From Sediminibacterium sp. KACHI17 (GTDB lineage: Bacteria > Bacteroidota > Bacteroidia > Chitinophagales > Chitinophagaceae), in assembly GCF_040362915.1 (NCBI RefSeq), contig NZ_AP029612.1, forward strand, positions 1,302,001 through 1,366,000: DNA of 64,000 nucleotides. The letters run 5' to 3'. Position 1 is the first letter of the stretch; every line of letters begins with the position of its first letter. The notes beneath the pieces are model-generated. The model saw nothing but the letters and a program-made list of their open reading frames with translations. It did not search any database and had not been told where the DNA came from. Shown here one piece after another: positions 7,780 to 16,254 of this stretch. Both the position numbers and the translations under genes were made by a program.

Positions 7780-10015
7780 AGGATAACTTTTTTTTCTTCA
7801 GGAACACATGAAACATGCTACCCTTATTCACAATACTTTCAACGGCGATCTTACCTTCTAATGCTTCGATCTGATTTTTAATGATATACAATCCCAGACC
7901 TTTTCCGTCTTTATTGTCATGAAAACGCTGATATAGTCCAAATATTTTGTTGCCATATTTTTCTAAATCGATTCCCATACCATTATCCTTTACATAAAGT
8001 ATGACATATTCACCGTCTTCTTCAGTGCTGACAGTAATTTCAGGAGGAACATCAGGTTTACGATACTTGATGGCATTCGTCAATAAATTCAATAAAATAC
8101 TGTGCAAAACCTTTCGTGAAAACAAAATGGCCGGCGCTTTGGAAAAATCAACATGAATCACAGCTTCCTTCAATCGTATTTCCTCTGAAATCAATTCTAC
8201 CACTTTTTTCAACTCTTGATCGAAATACAAAACCTCATCTTTTTCTGTCATATTCGCTCGTGAAGACAAGATTTCATTCAGATCATTCAGTGTTGAATGT
8301 AATCTTTCTACGCTCATTTCCATTTTTTCAAGAAAGACATGGTTTCGTTCTGATAAATGTTCTTTATCAAACAAACTCAATAAACTAATCAGATTGGCTA
8401 CAGGTGCTCTTAAATTATGAGAAGTGATGTATGCAAATTGTTGCAACTCTCTGTTACTATGCATCAATTCCTGTGACAACTGCCTTAATTCAATTTCTTT
8501 TTGTTTGATATCATCCACATCTAAATGTATCCCCGACAAACGAATGGGCTTACCAGCTTCATCCCGCATACTTGCTTTACTCATGGTAAGTATCCATTTC
8601 CATCTCCTATCCTTTGTACGCATTCGAATCATTGCCTGATACACTTCACTCTTGCCTTCCAAATGGTCATTGAGCAGTTTCATCAGGCCTGATTTCTCAT
8701 TGGGATGTAATAACTGTTCAAAAGTGGAGAATCGATTTGCCAATTCGTTCGGCTGATATCCCAACATCAATTTCCATTGATCATTAAAATAGACATCATC
8801 ATTTTTGATATTCCAATCCCATATACCAAGTCCGGCAGCTACGGTAGCCATTTCCAATCGTTGTTCACTCATGCGCAATAGTTGTTGTGCATGTGCTCTT
8901 TCGGCGATTTCTGCTTCTAGTTGTTGTGTTCTTTTCTTAACCGCTTTGCGAAGAGAAAAACCATACAACACTGATATCAATAATAAAGAAAGAACGATGA
9001 TCGAGATATAAACTGCATTCCTGAAAAATTTGGAGCTCACTTTCTGGGTACCATCATACAGAAAACCGGTGAGATCAGGCACTTCTTTAATAAGTCCTAA
9101 CTGTCTGTGAACCTCAATAATATGTCTCCACCTACCATCATTCATATGACCGATCTCAACAAGATCAGGCAATATCAGTTTACGCATGGCTTCTGCTTCA
9201 ACCAATAAATCATCTTTGGTAACACCTCTTTCCTTGACACCCGGTAATGTGAGAATATAATCGGCTATCTCTCCGGTATGGCTCATGGCATATTCCCATC
9301 CTTTGAAACTCGCCTCCGTGAATTTTTTGACGAGTAAGGGTTCTGATTCGGCCAGGTTTTTTTTGGTGAACAACACATCCCCATAAAAATCGATACCATA
9401 ATTGATCGGAAGTATATAAGAAGGCTCAACACCTAGTTTTCGAAGTTGATTCACCTCTACAGTTGTGTAAGCCGTGATCGCATCTGCTTTATTCTCTATC
9501 AGATCTGTATTTTTCCAGCTATGCGATAAGAGCTTTAAAGAATCAGTAGCAATGCCTTCACGAAGAAATACAGCTTTTAATTCGGTCCAACCCTGATCAG
9601 GTGATGCCATCAAACGCTTACCGATCAAATCCGAGGGCACATGGATGTCTTTCTCTTTAAGCGATAAAATGGTGTAGGGAGAATGTTGAAAGATCGCACC
9701 GAGAGCTACCAATGGTTTTCCGTTTGTATACTCAACCACCAGATCCGAACCTGTGATTCCAAAATCAGCCTTGTTGTTTAATACTTGTGGCACAGGCGCA
9801 TGGGATGGGTCTCCCGATATCAGTTTTACATTGAGTCCTTGCTCTTTATAAAACCCTTTTTTTTCTGCCGCATAATATCCTGCAAATTGAAACTGATGCC
9901 ACCACTTTAACTGTACACGAACAGTATCATCTGCTGCGAATAACGGTGAAGCGCTGATCAAAACCAGCAAAAAACCAATAAGACATTTATGATTGTAAAG
10001 ACGTCCTTCAAACAC
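7772..10015 (-). CDS. Membrane histidine kinase with NMT1/THI5-like periplasmic sensor and PAS domain
   Basis: A 747-residue kinase. Signal peptide (about 1-27), then a complete NMT1/THI5-like solute-binding domain (about 32-300; VQLKWWHQFQFAGYYAA is the diagnostic start), a membrane helix (335-355), a coiled coil, a PAS domain (385-500), a dimerisation helix with phospho-acceptor His533 (TSHNLRAP), and an ATPase domain (N647, DNGMGI at 677-682, GKGLGL at 704-709). NMT1 proteins bind pyrimidine or thiamine precursors and related small molecules, so it probably senses such a ligand (inference). The start is GTG at 10015, with no upstream ATG before a stop. Overlaps the REC gene. Confidence 0.9.
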   Translation of the reverse strand: MFEGRLYNHKCLIGFLLVLISASPLFAADDTVRVQLKWWHQFQFAGYYAAEKKGFYKEQGLNVKLISGDPSHAPVPQVLNNKADFGITGSDLVVEYTNGKPLVALGAIFQHSPYTILSLKEKDIHVPSDLIGKRLMASPDQGWTELKAVFLREGIATDSLKLLSHSWKNTDLIENKADAITAYTTVEVNQLRKLGVEPSYILPINYGIDFYGDVLFTKKNLAESEPLLVKKFTEASFKGWEYAMSHTGEIADYILTLPGVKERGVTKDDLLVEAEAMRKLILPDLVEIGHMNDGRWRHIIEVHRQLGLIKEVPDLTGFLYDGTQKVSSKFFRNAVYISIIVLSLLLISVLYGFSLRKAVKKRTQQLEAEIAERAHAQQLLRMSEQRLEMATVAAGLGIWDWNIKNDDVYFNDQWKLMLGYQPNELANRFSTFEQLLHPNEKSGLMKLLNDHLEGKSEVYQAMIRMRTKDRRWKWILTMSKASMRDEAGKPIRLSGIHLDVDDIKQKEIELRQLSQELMHSNRELQQFAYITSHNLRAPVANLISLLSLFDKEHLSERNHVFLEKMEMSVERLHSTLNDLNEILSSRANMTEKDEVLYFDQELKKVVELISEEIRLKEAVIHVDFSKAPAILFSRKVLHSILLNLLTNAIKYRKPDVPPEITVSTEEDGEYVILYVKDNGMGIDLEKYGNKIFGLYQRFHDNKDGKGLGLYIIKNQIEALEGKIAVESIVNKGSMFHVFLKKKKLSYE

Positions 10016-10262
10016 GTTTATCGAATTACTTACTCAATATACTTTTTTTGTTCCACTTATTTTTATATCCGAAAATAATTTCAATTGTCTGCTTGTGTCC
10101 TCAAAATCAGGAATTGAAATTGCAAATTTTGATGCTATGACATCCTGTATCAAGATAGTTTTTAAATAGCACCGTAGGCCTCGTGTATCAAAACAGTTTT
10201 AGATTACAGATAAAAGGTACAAGACAATCGCGTCGAACATCAGTGCGGTTGAGCCTAAAATA
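10016..10262. other. Intergenic leader of the NMT1 kinase gene with a 17-base direct repeat
   Basis: No gene seen. Contains two near-identical 17-mers (10146-10162 and 10184-10200, 15/17 identical, TGTATCAArAyAGTTTT) 38 bases apart, the first with an internal TATC-AA-GATA palindrome. CAAGACAATCG (10219-10229) also occurs at 17950-17960. Confidence 0.5.
10146..10200. repeat. Pair of 17-base direct repeats (TGTATCAArAyAGTTTT)
   Basis: Copies at 10146-10162 and 10184-10200 differ at two positions. They lie 130-185 bases upstream of the kinase start. They could be regulator sites or a degenerate member of the word-array class described elsewhere in the window. Confidence 0.55.
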
Positions 10263-10296
10263 AAAATGGCTGCTAATTATTTTTAGCGGCCATTTT
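10263..10296 (-). terminator. Terminator of tRNA-Leu
   Basis: AAAATGGCTGCT (10263-10274) pairs with 10285-10296 (one G-U) around a 10-base loop. On the minus strand the stem ends in a T-rich run. It lies immediately downstream of the tRNA. Confidence 0.75.
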
Positions 10297-10300
10297 AAAG

Positions 10301-10384
10301 TGCCCAGGACTGGATTCGAACCAGCACACCCGTGAAGGCGCTGCGACCTGAACACAGTGCGTCTACCAATTTCGCCACCTGGGC
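10301..10384 (-). tRNA. tRNA-Leu (anticodon CAG)
   Basis: An 84-base class II tRNA on the minus strand. Acceptor GCCCAGG pairs with CCTGGGC, D-arm GCG...CGC with loop AAATTGGTAGA, anticodon stem CTGTG/CGCAG with loop TTCAGGT giving anticodon CAG, a long variable arm (GCCTTCACGGGTGT), and a T-arm GCTGG-TTCGAAT-CCAGT. The discriminator is A; CCA is not encoded, which is usual in this phylum. It decodes CUG leucine codons. Confidence 0.95.
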
Positions 10385-10471
10385 AGGTGTTTATAGCCAT
10401 CAGGCTATCGTTTCAGGGCTGCAAATATAATAGCAAAGCAGCCTTTCCGCCAAAGTAAATTTTAGAATTAT

Positions 10472-11455
10472 CTAAAGTACCATCAGACTACAACCTCTGA
10501 TATCACTGTGATCCAATCGTCCCCAAACTTCAAATCGCCCGTCTTCAAATACCCGCCCCACATCTTCGGTTGCAATAAATGAACAACTATACACATTAGC
10601 CAAATCGATCAACTGTATCACACCCCTCCCCATTTGTCCTGTTCCCAAAGGATCTTCTTCATCTCTTACCATCACTCTCAACCAAGGCGGACATTCAAAA
10701 ATGCCCTCTCCTGCTGAATAAGCCTGACTCAGCAATTCAGTCATCCCATATTCAGAATGTATCTGTGCAACCCCTAGCTGTTGGGTAAGAAAAGCATGTA
10801 CTTCAACCCTCGTCATCTCTTTTCGTCTTCCTTTCATTCCACCCGTTTCCATCACAATGGTATGTTTCAACTGTTGAGGAAATGCAGTTGCGAAATCCAG
10901 CAGTGCAAAGGTCACGCCTAGCAAAAGGGTCTTTTGGCCTGCAGCTTCCAGTTCTTTCAATGTATGATCAAGTTCCTCGTGATTGTAGAGATAAAATCCG
11001 CTTTTGGGATGTCCGGTCATCCGGATCAATTCTTCCGCCATCATTACCAATGATGAATGTTGTCTTTCAAGATAGGCAGGTAAAAGTGCGAGTATGCACC
11101 ATTCATCCGGATTTCCATAAAATCTTTCAAAACCTGCGATGAAGCTTTGTCTGTAAAGACTCATATCACGTACCCAATGTCGGCTGTTTTGGGTATTGGT
11201 GGTACCACTGCTTTCAAAGAATTGAATGGCATCCCCACCGGTTAATACTTTTTTCTGTTTAAAGAAAGACACAGGCAACGAGGGTATTTGTTCGGGTGTC
11301 TTAACGACAGACGGATCTTTACCGATCAATTGACACCACTGATGATATACCGGATTGTGTTGGTACTGAAAACGGAAAATATCCATGCACACTTCATCAA
11401 AATGGTCAACAGAAAGAGAGAAAATATTGTTAACATCGAATGGTAATCCGGTCAT
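10472..11455 (-). CDS. LuxE-like acyl-protein synthetase/ligase
   Basis: A 327-residue member of the LuxE/acyl-protein synthetase family (adenylating-enzyme relatives). Seen: the N-terminal NPVYHQWCQLIG region, the Ser/Thr-rich loop FFESSGTTNTQ that corresponds to the ATP-binding P-loop of adenylating enzymes, METGGMKGRRKEM and HSEYGMTELLSQAYS. In Vibrio, LuxE activates fatty acids for reduction to aldehyde, but no luxC/luxD or luciferase genes are present here, so its substrate is unknown. It may activate an acyl acid for another pathway. Divergent from the lipoprotein gene, with 43 bases between them. Confidence 0.8.
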   Translation of the reverse strand: MTGLPFDVNNIFSLSVDHFDEVCMDIFRFQYQHNPVYHQWCQLIGKDPSVVKTPEQIPSLPVSFFKQKKVLTGGDAIQFFESSGTTNTQNSRHWVRDMSLYRQSFIAGFERFYGNPDEWCILALLPAYLERQHSSLVMMAEELIRMTGHPKSGFYLYNHEELDHTLKELEAAGQKTLLLGVTFALLDFATAFPQQLKHTIVMETGGMKGRRKEMTRVEVHAFLTQQLGVAQIHSEYGMTELLSQAYSAGEGIFECPPWLRVMVRDEEDPLGTGQMGRGVIQLIDLANVYSCSFIATEDVGRVFEDGRFEVWGRLDHSDIRGCSLMVL

Positions 11456-11473
11456 CTATTGTGATGTTTTAAC

Positions 11474-11481
11474 TAAATTTG
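11474..11481 (+). promoter_or_regulatory. Candidate -7 box (TAAATTTG)
   Basis: Exact match to TAnnTTTG in the very short divergent gap. It ends two bases before ATG 11484, so transcription would begin past that codon. This favours ATG 11499 as the real start of the lipoprotein gene. Confidence 0.45.
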
Positions 11482-11498
11482 ATATGAAAGCAGTACGA

Positions 11499-11942
11499 AT
11501 GAAGGCAAAATTATTGATAATAAGTACAATTATGCTGGCATTGGCTGCCTGCAAGAAAGATACCTATACCACCAAACCTCAGTTGACCTTTAAAAGTGTG
11601 AATGGTACCAGTTTTGGCCCTAACTCGGCCATTATTTTTTCCATTGAATTTACAGACAAGGAAGGGGATATTCAGGACAGCATCTGGGTTCAGAAAGTAA
11701 CAAGAGTAAGCGGATGTAACAATTTCAGTGACCGTGTAAAAATTCCGTCCTTCACAGCTACCAATAATCTAAAAGGTACTTTCGAGATCGGGTATAGTAC
11801 CGGCAATGTACCTGGAAGCAATTTTACCGTTATCCCAACCTGCAGCAAGACTGACACTTGTTTTTTCCGTTTTTGGGCCAGTGATATCGCAAAAAATAAA
11901 AGTGATACAGTTGTTTCGCCCAATATTATCATCAGAAGATGA
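11499..11942 (+). CDS. Small lipoprotein of unknown function
   Basis: A 147-residue protein exported and lipidated at Cys18 of MKAKLLIISTIMLALAAC (lipobox LAAC). The mature part has an Ig-like flavour (AIIFSIEFTDKEGDIQDSIWVQKV, CFFRFWASDIAKNKSDTVVSPNI), as in many Bacteroidota periplasmic or surface lipoproteins. Family not recognised. ATG 11484 would add five residues. It lies 35 bases before the UbiA-like gene and may be co-transcribed with it. Confidence 0.78.
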   Translation: MKAKLLIISTIMLALAACKKDTYTTKPQLTFKSVNGTSFGPNSAIIFSIEFTDKEGDIQDSIWVQKVTRVSGCNNFSDRVKIPSFTATNNLKGTFEIGYSTGNVPGSNFTVIPTCSKTDTCFFRFWASDIAKNKSDTVVSPNIIIRR

Positions 11943-11977
11943 TCTTGCAGTGATCAACTGCATGGGCTCAATAGATT

Positions 11978-12898
11978 ATGTTGAAAGCGTCTGAAAGATT
12001 ATTCAATACTTTTTTTTTCGGTAATTATTTCTATGGCATTTGTGCCGTAGCATTATCGATAGAAGCTTCTCTGCAACAAAATCATCCACTCAATCATCCA
12101 TTATGGTATGTACTGCTATTTGCAGGCACTGTCGTCTATTACACTGTTGCTTATCTACATGAGAAAAAAACTACCAGCATCAATCCAAGAACGATTTGGT
12201 ATAAACAACATCAGCAATGGATCAAGACATCTCAGCAGATCCTCATTCTTATAGGCTTGTCGGCTGGGATTTATTTACTGATTCAAAATAGATCAGGTCT
12301 TCAGTTCATTAATGGATGGCAGCTAATATCCATCTTCTTATTTCCCTTGTTGGCGCTTTGGTATTATAGTGATGCGATTCCTTGGTTTCGCAGATCAAGT
12401 TTACGATCCAAAGGATGGATCAAACCTTTTGTGATTGGTTTTATCTGGGCAGGCACGGTTAATACTTATCCGTCCATTCTTTCTGCAATGGAAACCCATA
12501 GCAGTTATGAGCCTGACATCTTTCATTTTTTACTATTTCTAAAGAATGGAATGTTCATTGCCATGTTATGTATTCTTTTTGATATAAAAGACTACGCAAC
12601 GGACTACAATGAGGAACTAAAGACATTTGTGGTACGATTTGGTCTTCGTAAAACACTTTTTTTTATCATTATACCCTTGACCACCATTGGCTTAGGTACA
12701 TTTCTAACCTATGGTTTCTCACATCATTTTCCGGCGTCTAGGATGATCATCAACACTATCCCATTTATTTTGTTGATAATTGTGACCTACCAGATGCACC
12801 GTCGTAAAAGCATTCTCTATTATCTTGCAATCATTGACGGGTTAATGCTGGTGAAAGCTCTTTGTGGTATTTGCGGAAGTTTTATCCACCACTCCTGA
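11978..12898 (+). CDS. UbiA-like integral membrane protein
   Basis: A 306-residue protein with about eight hydrophobic helices. The segment LFDIKDYATDYNEELKTFVVRFG (Asp202, Asp205, Asp209) resembles the second Asp-rich motif of UbiA prenyltransferases (DxxDxxxD followed by KTxxVRxG). The first NDxxDxxxD motif is not seen at the expected place (NPRTIWYKQHQQW instead), so either it is a divergent UbiA relative with altered chemistry or the resemblance is only structural. No quinone or isoprenoid gene is adjacent. The call is therefore family-level only. Confidence 0.6.
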   Translation: MLKASERLFNTFFFGNYFYGICAVALSIEASLQQNHPLNHPLWYVLLFAGTVVYYTVAYLHEKKTTSINPRTIWYKQHQQWIKTSQQILILIGLSAGIYLLIQNRSGLQFINGWQLISIFLFPLLALWYYSDAIPWFRRSSLRSKGWIKPFVIGFIWAGTVNTYPSILSAMETHSSYEPDIFHFLLFLKNGMFIAMLCILFDIKDYATDYNEELKTFVVRFGLRKTLFFIIIPLTTIGLGTFLTYGFSHHFPASRMIINTIPFILLIIVTYQMHRRKSILYYLAIIDGLMLVKALCGICGSFIHHS

Positions 12899-12929
12899 AC
12901 AGAACCAATCATTTTTTAATTGAAGAATT

Positions 12930-14051
12930 ATGGCAAAAGTAAAAACAGTCGCTAAGACAAAGCCCAAATCTATCTTAACAGATAAATCCCTTGATTTTCT
13001 GAAAAAATATATCAATACGCCCTCCCCTGTTGGCTTTGAAAGCAGCGGGCAACGCGTTTGGCTCGATTATGTAAAACCTTATACAGACAGTTTCTTTACG
13101 GACCCATACGGAACAGCAGTGGGTGTTATCAATCCGACAGCTCCATTCAAAGTTGTGATCGAAGCTCATGCCGATGAGATCAGTTGGTTTGTAAATTATA
13201 TCAATGACCAGGGTTTGATCTATTTGAAAAGAAATGGTGGCGTAGACCATCAGATCGCACCTGCGATGCGTGTATTCATTCACGGTAAAAAAGGACCGGT
13301 AAAAGCCGTTTTCGGATGGCCTGCTATTCACACTCGTTTAAGTAACCCAGATGCCAAAGAACCTCAACCTAAAGTAGATAATCTTTGTCTCGATTGTGGT
13401 GCACGCAGTAAAAAAGAAGTAGAAGAACTCGGCATCCATATTGGCGCAGTTGTTACCTATCAGGAAGGATTTGATGAACTCGCGAATGATTTCTTTATCG
13501 GACGCGCATTTGATAATCGTATCGGTGGATTTATGATCGCAGAAGTTGCTCGCTTATTACATGAAAACAAAAAGAAACTACCTTTTGGTTTGTATGTAGT
13601 GAATGCGGTTCAGGAAGAGATCGGGCTAAGAGGCGCTGAGATGATCGCCAGAAGAATCAAACCGGATATTGCTATTGTAACAGATGTTACACATGATACC
13701 AGTACACCTATGATCAGTAAGATCATTGAAGGAGATATTCAATGTGGTAAAGGACCATCATTGGCCTATGCACCTGCGATCCATAACAAACTATTGAAAA
13801 TCGTGGAGGATGTTGCAGAAAAAAACAAGATACCTGTTCAACTTAGAACACTGAGCAGAAGTACCGGAACAGATACCGATAGCTTTGCCTATGCAAATGA
13901 TGGCTGTCCATCAGTATTGATCTCAATTCCGTTAAGGTATATGCATACAACAGTTGAGATGTTGCATAAAAATGATATTGAAGAAACGATCAAACTGATG
14001 TATCATACCCTTTTAACATTGACACCGAAAACAAACCTGAGTTATCTTTGA
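12930..14051 (+). CDS. M42-family metallopeptidase (glutamyl aminopeptidase/cellulase M-like)
   Basis: A 373-residue di-metal aminopeptidase. Visible ligands and catalytic residues: His80 (EAHADEISW), Asp195 (GRAFDNRIGG), Glu229/Glu230 (VQEEIGLRGA), Asp252 (VTDVTHDT) and a C-terminal His in RYMHTTVEML. The Lys-rich N-terminal tail (AKVKTVAKTKPK) is an addition. M42 enzymes are cytoplasmic, self-compartmentalised aminopeptidases. It precedes a glutamine amidotransferase and an ATP-grasp gene on the same strand; the stop codon lies inside a repeat array. Confidence 0.9.
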   Translation: MAKVKTVAKTKPKSILTDKSLDFLKKYINTPSPVGFESSGQRVWLDYVKPYTDSFFTDPYGTAVGVINPTAPFKVVIEAHADEISWFVNYINDQGLIYLKRNGGVDHQIAPAMRVFIHGKKGPVKAVFGWPAIHTRLSNPDAKEPQPKVDNLCLDCGARSKKEVEELGIHIGAVVTYQEGFDELANDFFIGRAFDNRIGGFMIAEVARLLHENKKKLPFGLYVVNAVQEEIGLRGAEMIARRIKPDIAIVTDVTHDTSTPMISKIIEGDIQCGKGPSLAYAPAIHNKLLKIVEDVAEKNKIPVQLRTLSRSTGTDTDSFAYANDGCPSVLISIPLRYMHTTVEMLHKNDIEETIKLMYHTLLTLTPKTNLSYL

Positions 14052-14120
14052 TCGATGATTTGATGGTCTTTGATTTTTTGATTCAAAACAAATCAAGCAA
14101 TCAAAGATCAAAAATCAAAC
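14047..14120. repeat. Inverted word-array B (TTTGAT words)
   Basis: TTTGAT-type words occur at about five places between 14047 and 14082. After a CAAAAC spacer the complementary words (ATCAAA) follow to 14120, giving an imperfect hairpin. The M42 stop codon TGA (14049-14051) is the start of the first word. The upstream in-frame ATGs of the next gene are also inside it. Confidence 0.7.
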
Positions 14121-14131
14121 TTCCTCCCCCC

Positions 14132-14977
14132 ATGTGGTCTGAAAAAAAACAAATAAGAATAGCGGTACTGGATCTGTATGAAGGCCAGGCCAATCAGGGT
14201 ATGCGTTGTATCAAAGAAATTGTACATGCCTGGGCTTCAGATAAAGGATTTGAACTTGTCTATCAAGAATTCGATGTCAGACAAAATCTCTCCGTACCCG
14301 ATACCTCATTCGATATTTATATTTCGAGTGGTGGTCCCGGTTCTCCATTGGAAACAGAAGGCTCTGCATGGGAATCAGCTTATTTCGGTTGGCTGAGTAA
14401 TGTAGAAGGCTTTAATAAAACGGCTTCGGAAGCTGATAAGAAAAACGTATTCTTTATCTGTCATAGTTTTCAATTGGTATGCAGACATTATGGAATAGGG
14501 AATGTTTGTAAAAGAAGATCTACTGCATTCGGTGTATTTCCTGTACACATGCTAGACCCAGGCACAACAGAGCCCGTATTCGATGGATTGAGAGATCCAT
14601 TTTACTGTGTAGACAGCAGAGATTACCAGGTGATAGAGCCGGATATCAGCAAGCTTACTGCAATGGGAGCCTCCATATTGGCGATCGAAAAGAACAGACC
14701 CCATGTACCTTATGAACGTGCTGTGATGGCCATCCGATTCAATGACCATTTTATTGGTACACAGTTTCATCCTGAAGCAGATGCAGTGGGTATGCACATG
14801 TATTTAATGCGTGAGGATAAAAAGAAAACTGTTATCGATAACCATGGTGAAGCCAAATGGCAAAGTATGGTTGAACAACTACAAGACCCGGAAAAAATAC
14901 TTTTTACCTATCATACCATTCTTCCCAACTTTCTGAATTTGTCTGTTCAGGAATCAATCTTATCACAACAAGGTTAA
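14132..14977 (+). CDS. Class-I glutamine amidotransferase-like protein
   Basis: A 281-residue GATase1 domain protein. The nucleophile elbow is FFICHSFQLVC (Cys110), the catalytic His/Glu pair is in GTQFHPEAD, and the N-terminal strand runs RIAVLDLYEGQANQGM with the glycine loop SSGGPGSP. These are the features of GMP-synthase-type amidotransferase domains, but no synthetase domain is attached. It would supply ammonia to, or hydrolyse gamma-glutamyl bonds for, a partner; the following ATP-grasp gene is an obvious candidate (inference). The start at 14132 is chosen because upstream in-frame ATGs lie in the repeat array. Confidence 0.85.
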   Translation: MWSEKKQIRIAVLDLYEGQANQGMRCIKEIVHAWASDKGFELVYQEFDVRQNLSVPDTSFDIYISSGGPGSPLETEGSAWESAYFGWLSNVEGFNKTASEADKKNVFFICHSFQLVCRHYGIGNVCKRRSTAFGVFPVHMLDPGTTEPVFDGLRDPFYCVDSRDYQVIEPDISKLTAMGASILAIEKNRPHVPYERAVMAIRFNDHFIGTQFHPEADAVGMHMYLMREDKKKTVIDNHGEAKWQSMVEQLQDPEKILFTYHTILPNFLNLSVQESILSQQG

Positions 14978-15052
14978 ATTAACGTTTATCCCGTTGATTC
15001 TCTTTCAGGTATCAAAAGGTTTTTTTACTTTCAAATACCTAATTTCATATGT

Positions 15053-16252
15053 ATGGTATCTACTATCAGACAGGCATTCAATCAACAGTTCACTACCGAT
15101 AAATACAAAGCTTATCTGGAAGAATTGAATAGCAAGTTTCCTGATGCAATCGAGTTTCGTGTTGCAGAAACACCGGTATTCATTGATCGTGATTTCAAAG
15201 ACAAAATATTATCTGCCTGTGAACATATTGTAGATGTGATCACTCAATATAATTTTAAAACATTAAGCTATCATGCCATTCCTGCAGATTTAAATGTTCC
15301 GAATGAAAACGATCATACTCATTTTATCGCTTTTGATTTTGGTGTTTGCATCAATGAAGCAGGAGAATATGAACCCCAGCTGATTGAAATGCAAGGTTTC
15401 CCTACTTTGTTTGGCTACCAGGTCTGGCAGGATGATGTAACCAGAAATCACTTTGCCGTACCCGAAGGATACAGTACTTATCTCAATGGATTTGATCGCA
15501 CCAGCTATCTATCATTATTGAAAGAGATCATTCTTGGCAACCATAAAGCTGAAAATGTAATATTACTGGAACTACTGCCACATCAGCAAAAAACAAAAAT
15601 AGATTTTTACTGTACGAGTGAATATACAGGTATACCTGTTGTATGCTTGACTGAGTTACAAAAAGAAGGCAGGCAATTATTCTATCATGATGCAGCAGGT
15701 AAAAAGATCAAAGTTCACAGAATCTATAACCGCATCATTTTTGATGATCTGCAACAACAAACTGAAGAACTGCGCAACAAAGGAAAATTGATGCTGGAAG
15801 ATCTCGATGTAGAATGGGTTCCACATCCGAATTGGTTTTATCGCATCAGTAAATACACACTCCCCTTTATTGACCATCCTTATGTTCCCAAAACAGTGTT
15901 CTTGAGTGAACTTAAAGATATCCCGCAGGATCTTGATCAGTATGTATTGAAACCTTTATTCTCCTTTGCGGGTCAGGGAGTAGTGATCGATGTGACGAAA
16001 GCCGATATTGATAAGATCACAGATCCGGAAAACTGGATATTACAAAAGAAGGTACAATATGCCGAGGTGATCGAAACACCTGATTCACCGGCTAAAGTAG
16101 AGATCCGCATTTTTTATTTTTGGAAAGATGGTGAAAGCAGACCAATTGCTACCAACAATCTGGCTCGTTTAAGTAAAGGCAAGATGATTGGCGTTCGTTA
16201 CAACAAGGATAAAGAATGGGTCGGTGGAAGTCTGGCTTACTTTCAGCAATAA
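15053..16252 (+). CDS. ATP-grasp-like protein of unknown substrate
   Basis: A 399-residue protein. The C-terminal half has ATP-grasp features: YVLKPLFSFAGQGVVI (nucleotide-binding Lys and Gly loop), NWILQKKVQYAEVI, the metal-ligand type VEIRIFYFW, and TNNLARLSKGKMIGVRYN. The N-terminal half (HFIAFDFGVCINEAGEYEPQ, LIEMQGFPTLFGYQVWQ) recalls glutathionylspermidine-synthase-like or circularly permuted ATP-grasp ligases. These make carboxylate-amine or peptide bonds. With the adjacent amidotransferase and M42 peptidase it suggests a small amide or peptide pathway (inference). It ends two bases from the convergent next gene. Confidence 0.65.
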   Translation: MVSTIRQAFNQQFTTDKYKAYLEELNSKFPDAIEFRVAETPVFIDRDFKDKILSACEHIVDVITQYNFKTLSYHAIPADLNVPNENDHTHFIAFDFGVCINEAGEYEPQLIEMQGFPTLFGYQVWQDDVTRNHFAVPEGYSTYLNGFDRTSYLSLLKEIILGNHKAENVILLELLPHQQKTKIDFYCTSEYTGIPVVCLTELQKEGRQLFYHDAAGKKIKVHRIYNRIIFDDLQQQTEELRNKGKLMLEDLDVEWVPHPNWFYRISKYTLPFIDHPYVPKTVFLSELKDIPQDLDQYVLKPLFSFAGQGVVIDVTKADIDKITDPENWILQKKVQYAEVIETPDSPAKVEIRIFYFWKDGESRPIATNNLARLSKGKMIGVRYNKDKEWVGGSLAYFQQ

Positions 16253-16254
16253 AA

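Noticed and set aside
10188-10400. 70-codon open frame across tRNA-Leu
   Set aside because: It runs through the tRNA gene and its terminator; a chance frame.
10472-11455. A bioluminescence locus
   Set aside because: Only a LuxE-like gene is present; no luciferase or reductase genes.
11978-12898. A menaquinone or haem O UbiA enzyme
   Set aside because: The first Asp-rich motif is missing and no pathway genes are nearby, so only family-level similarity is claimed.
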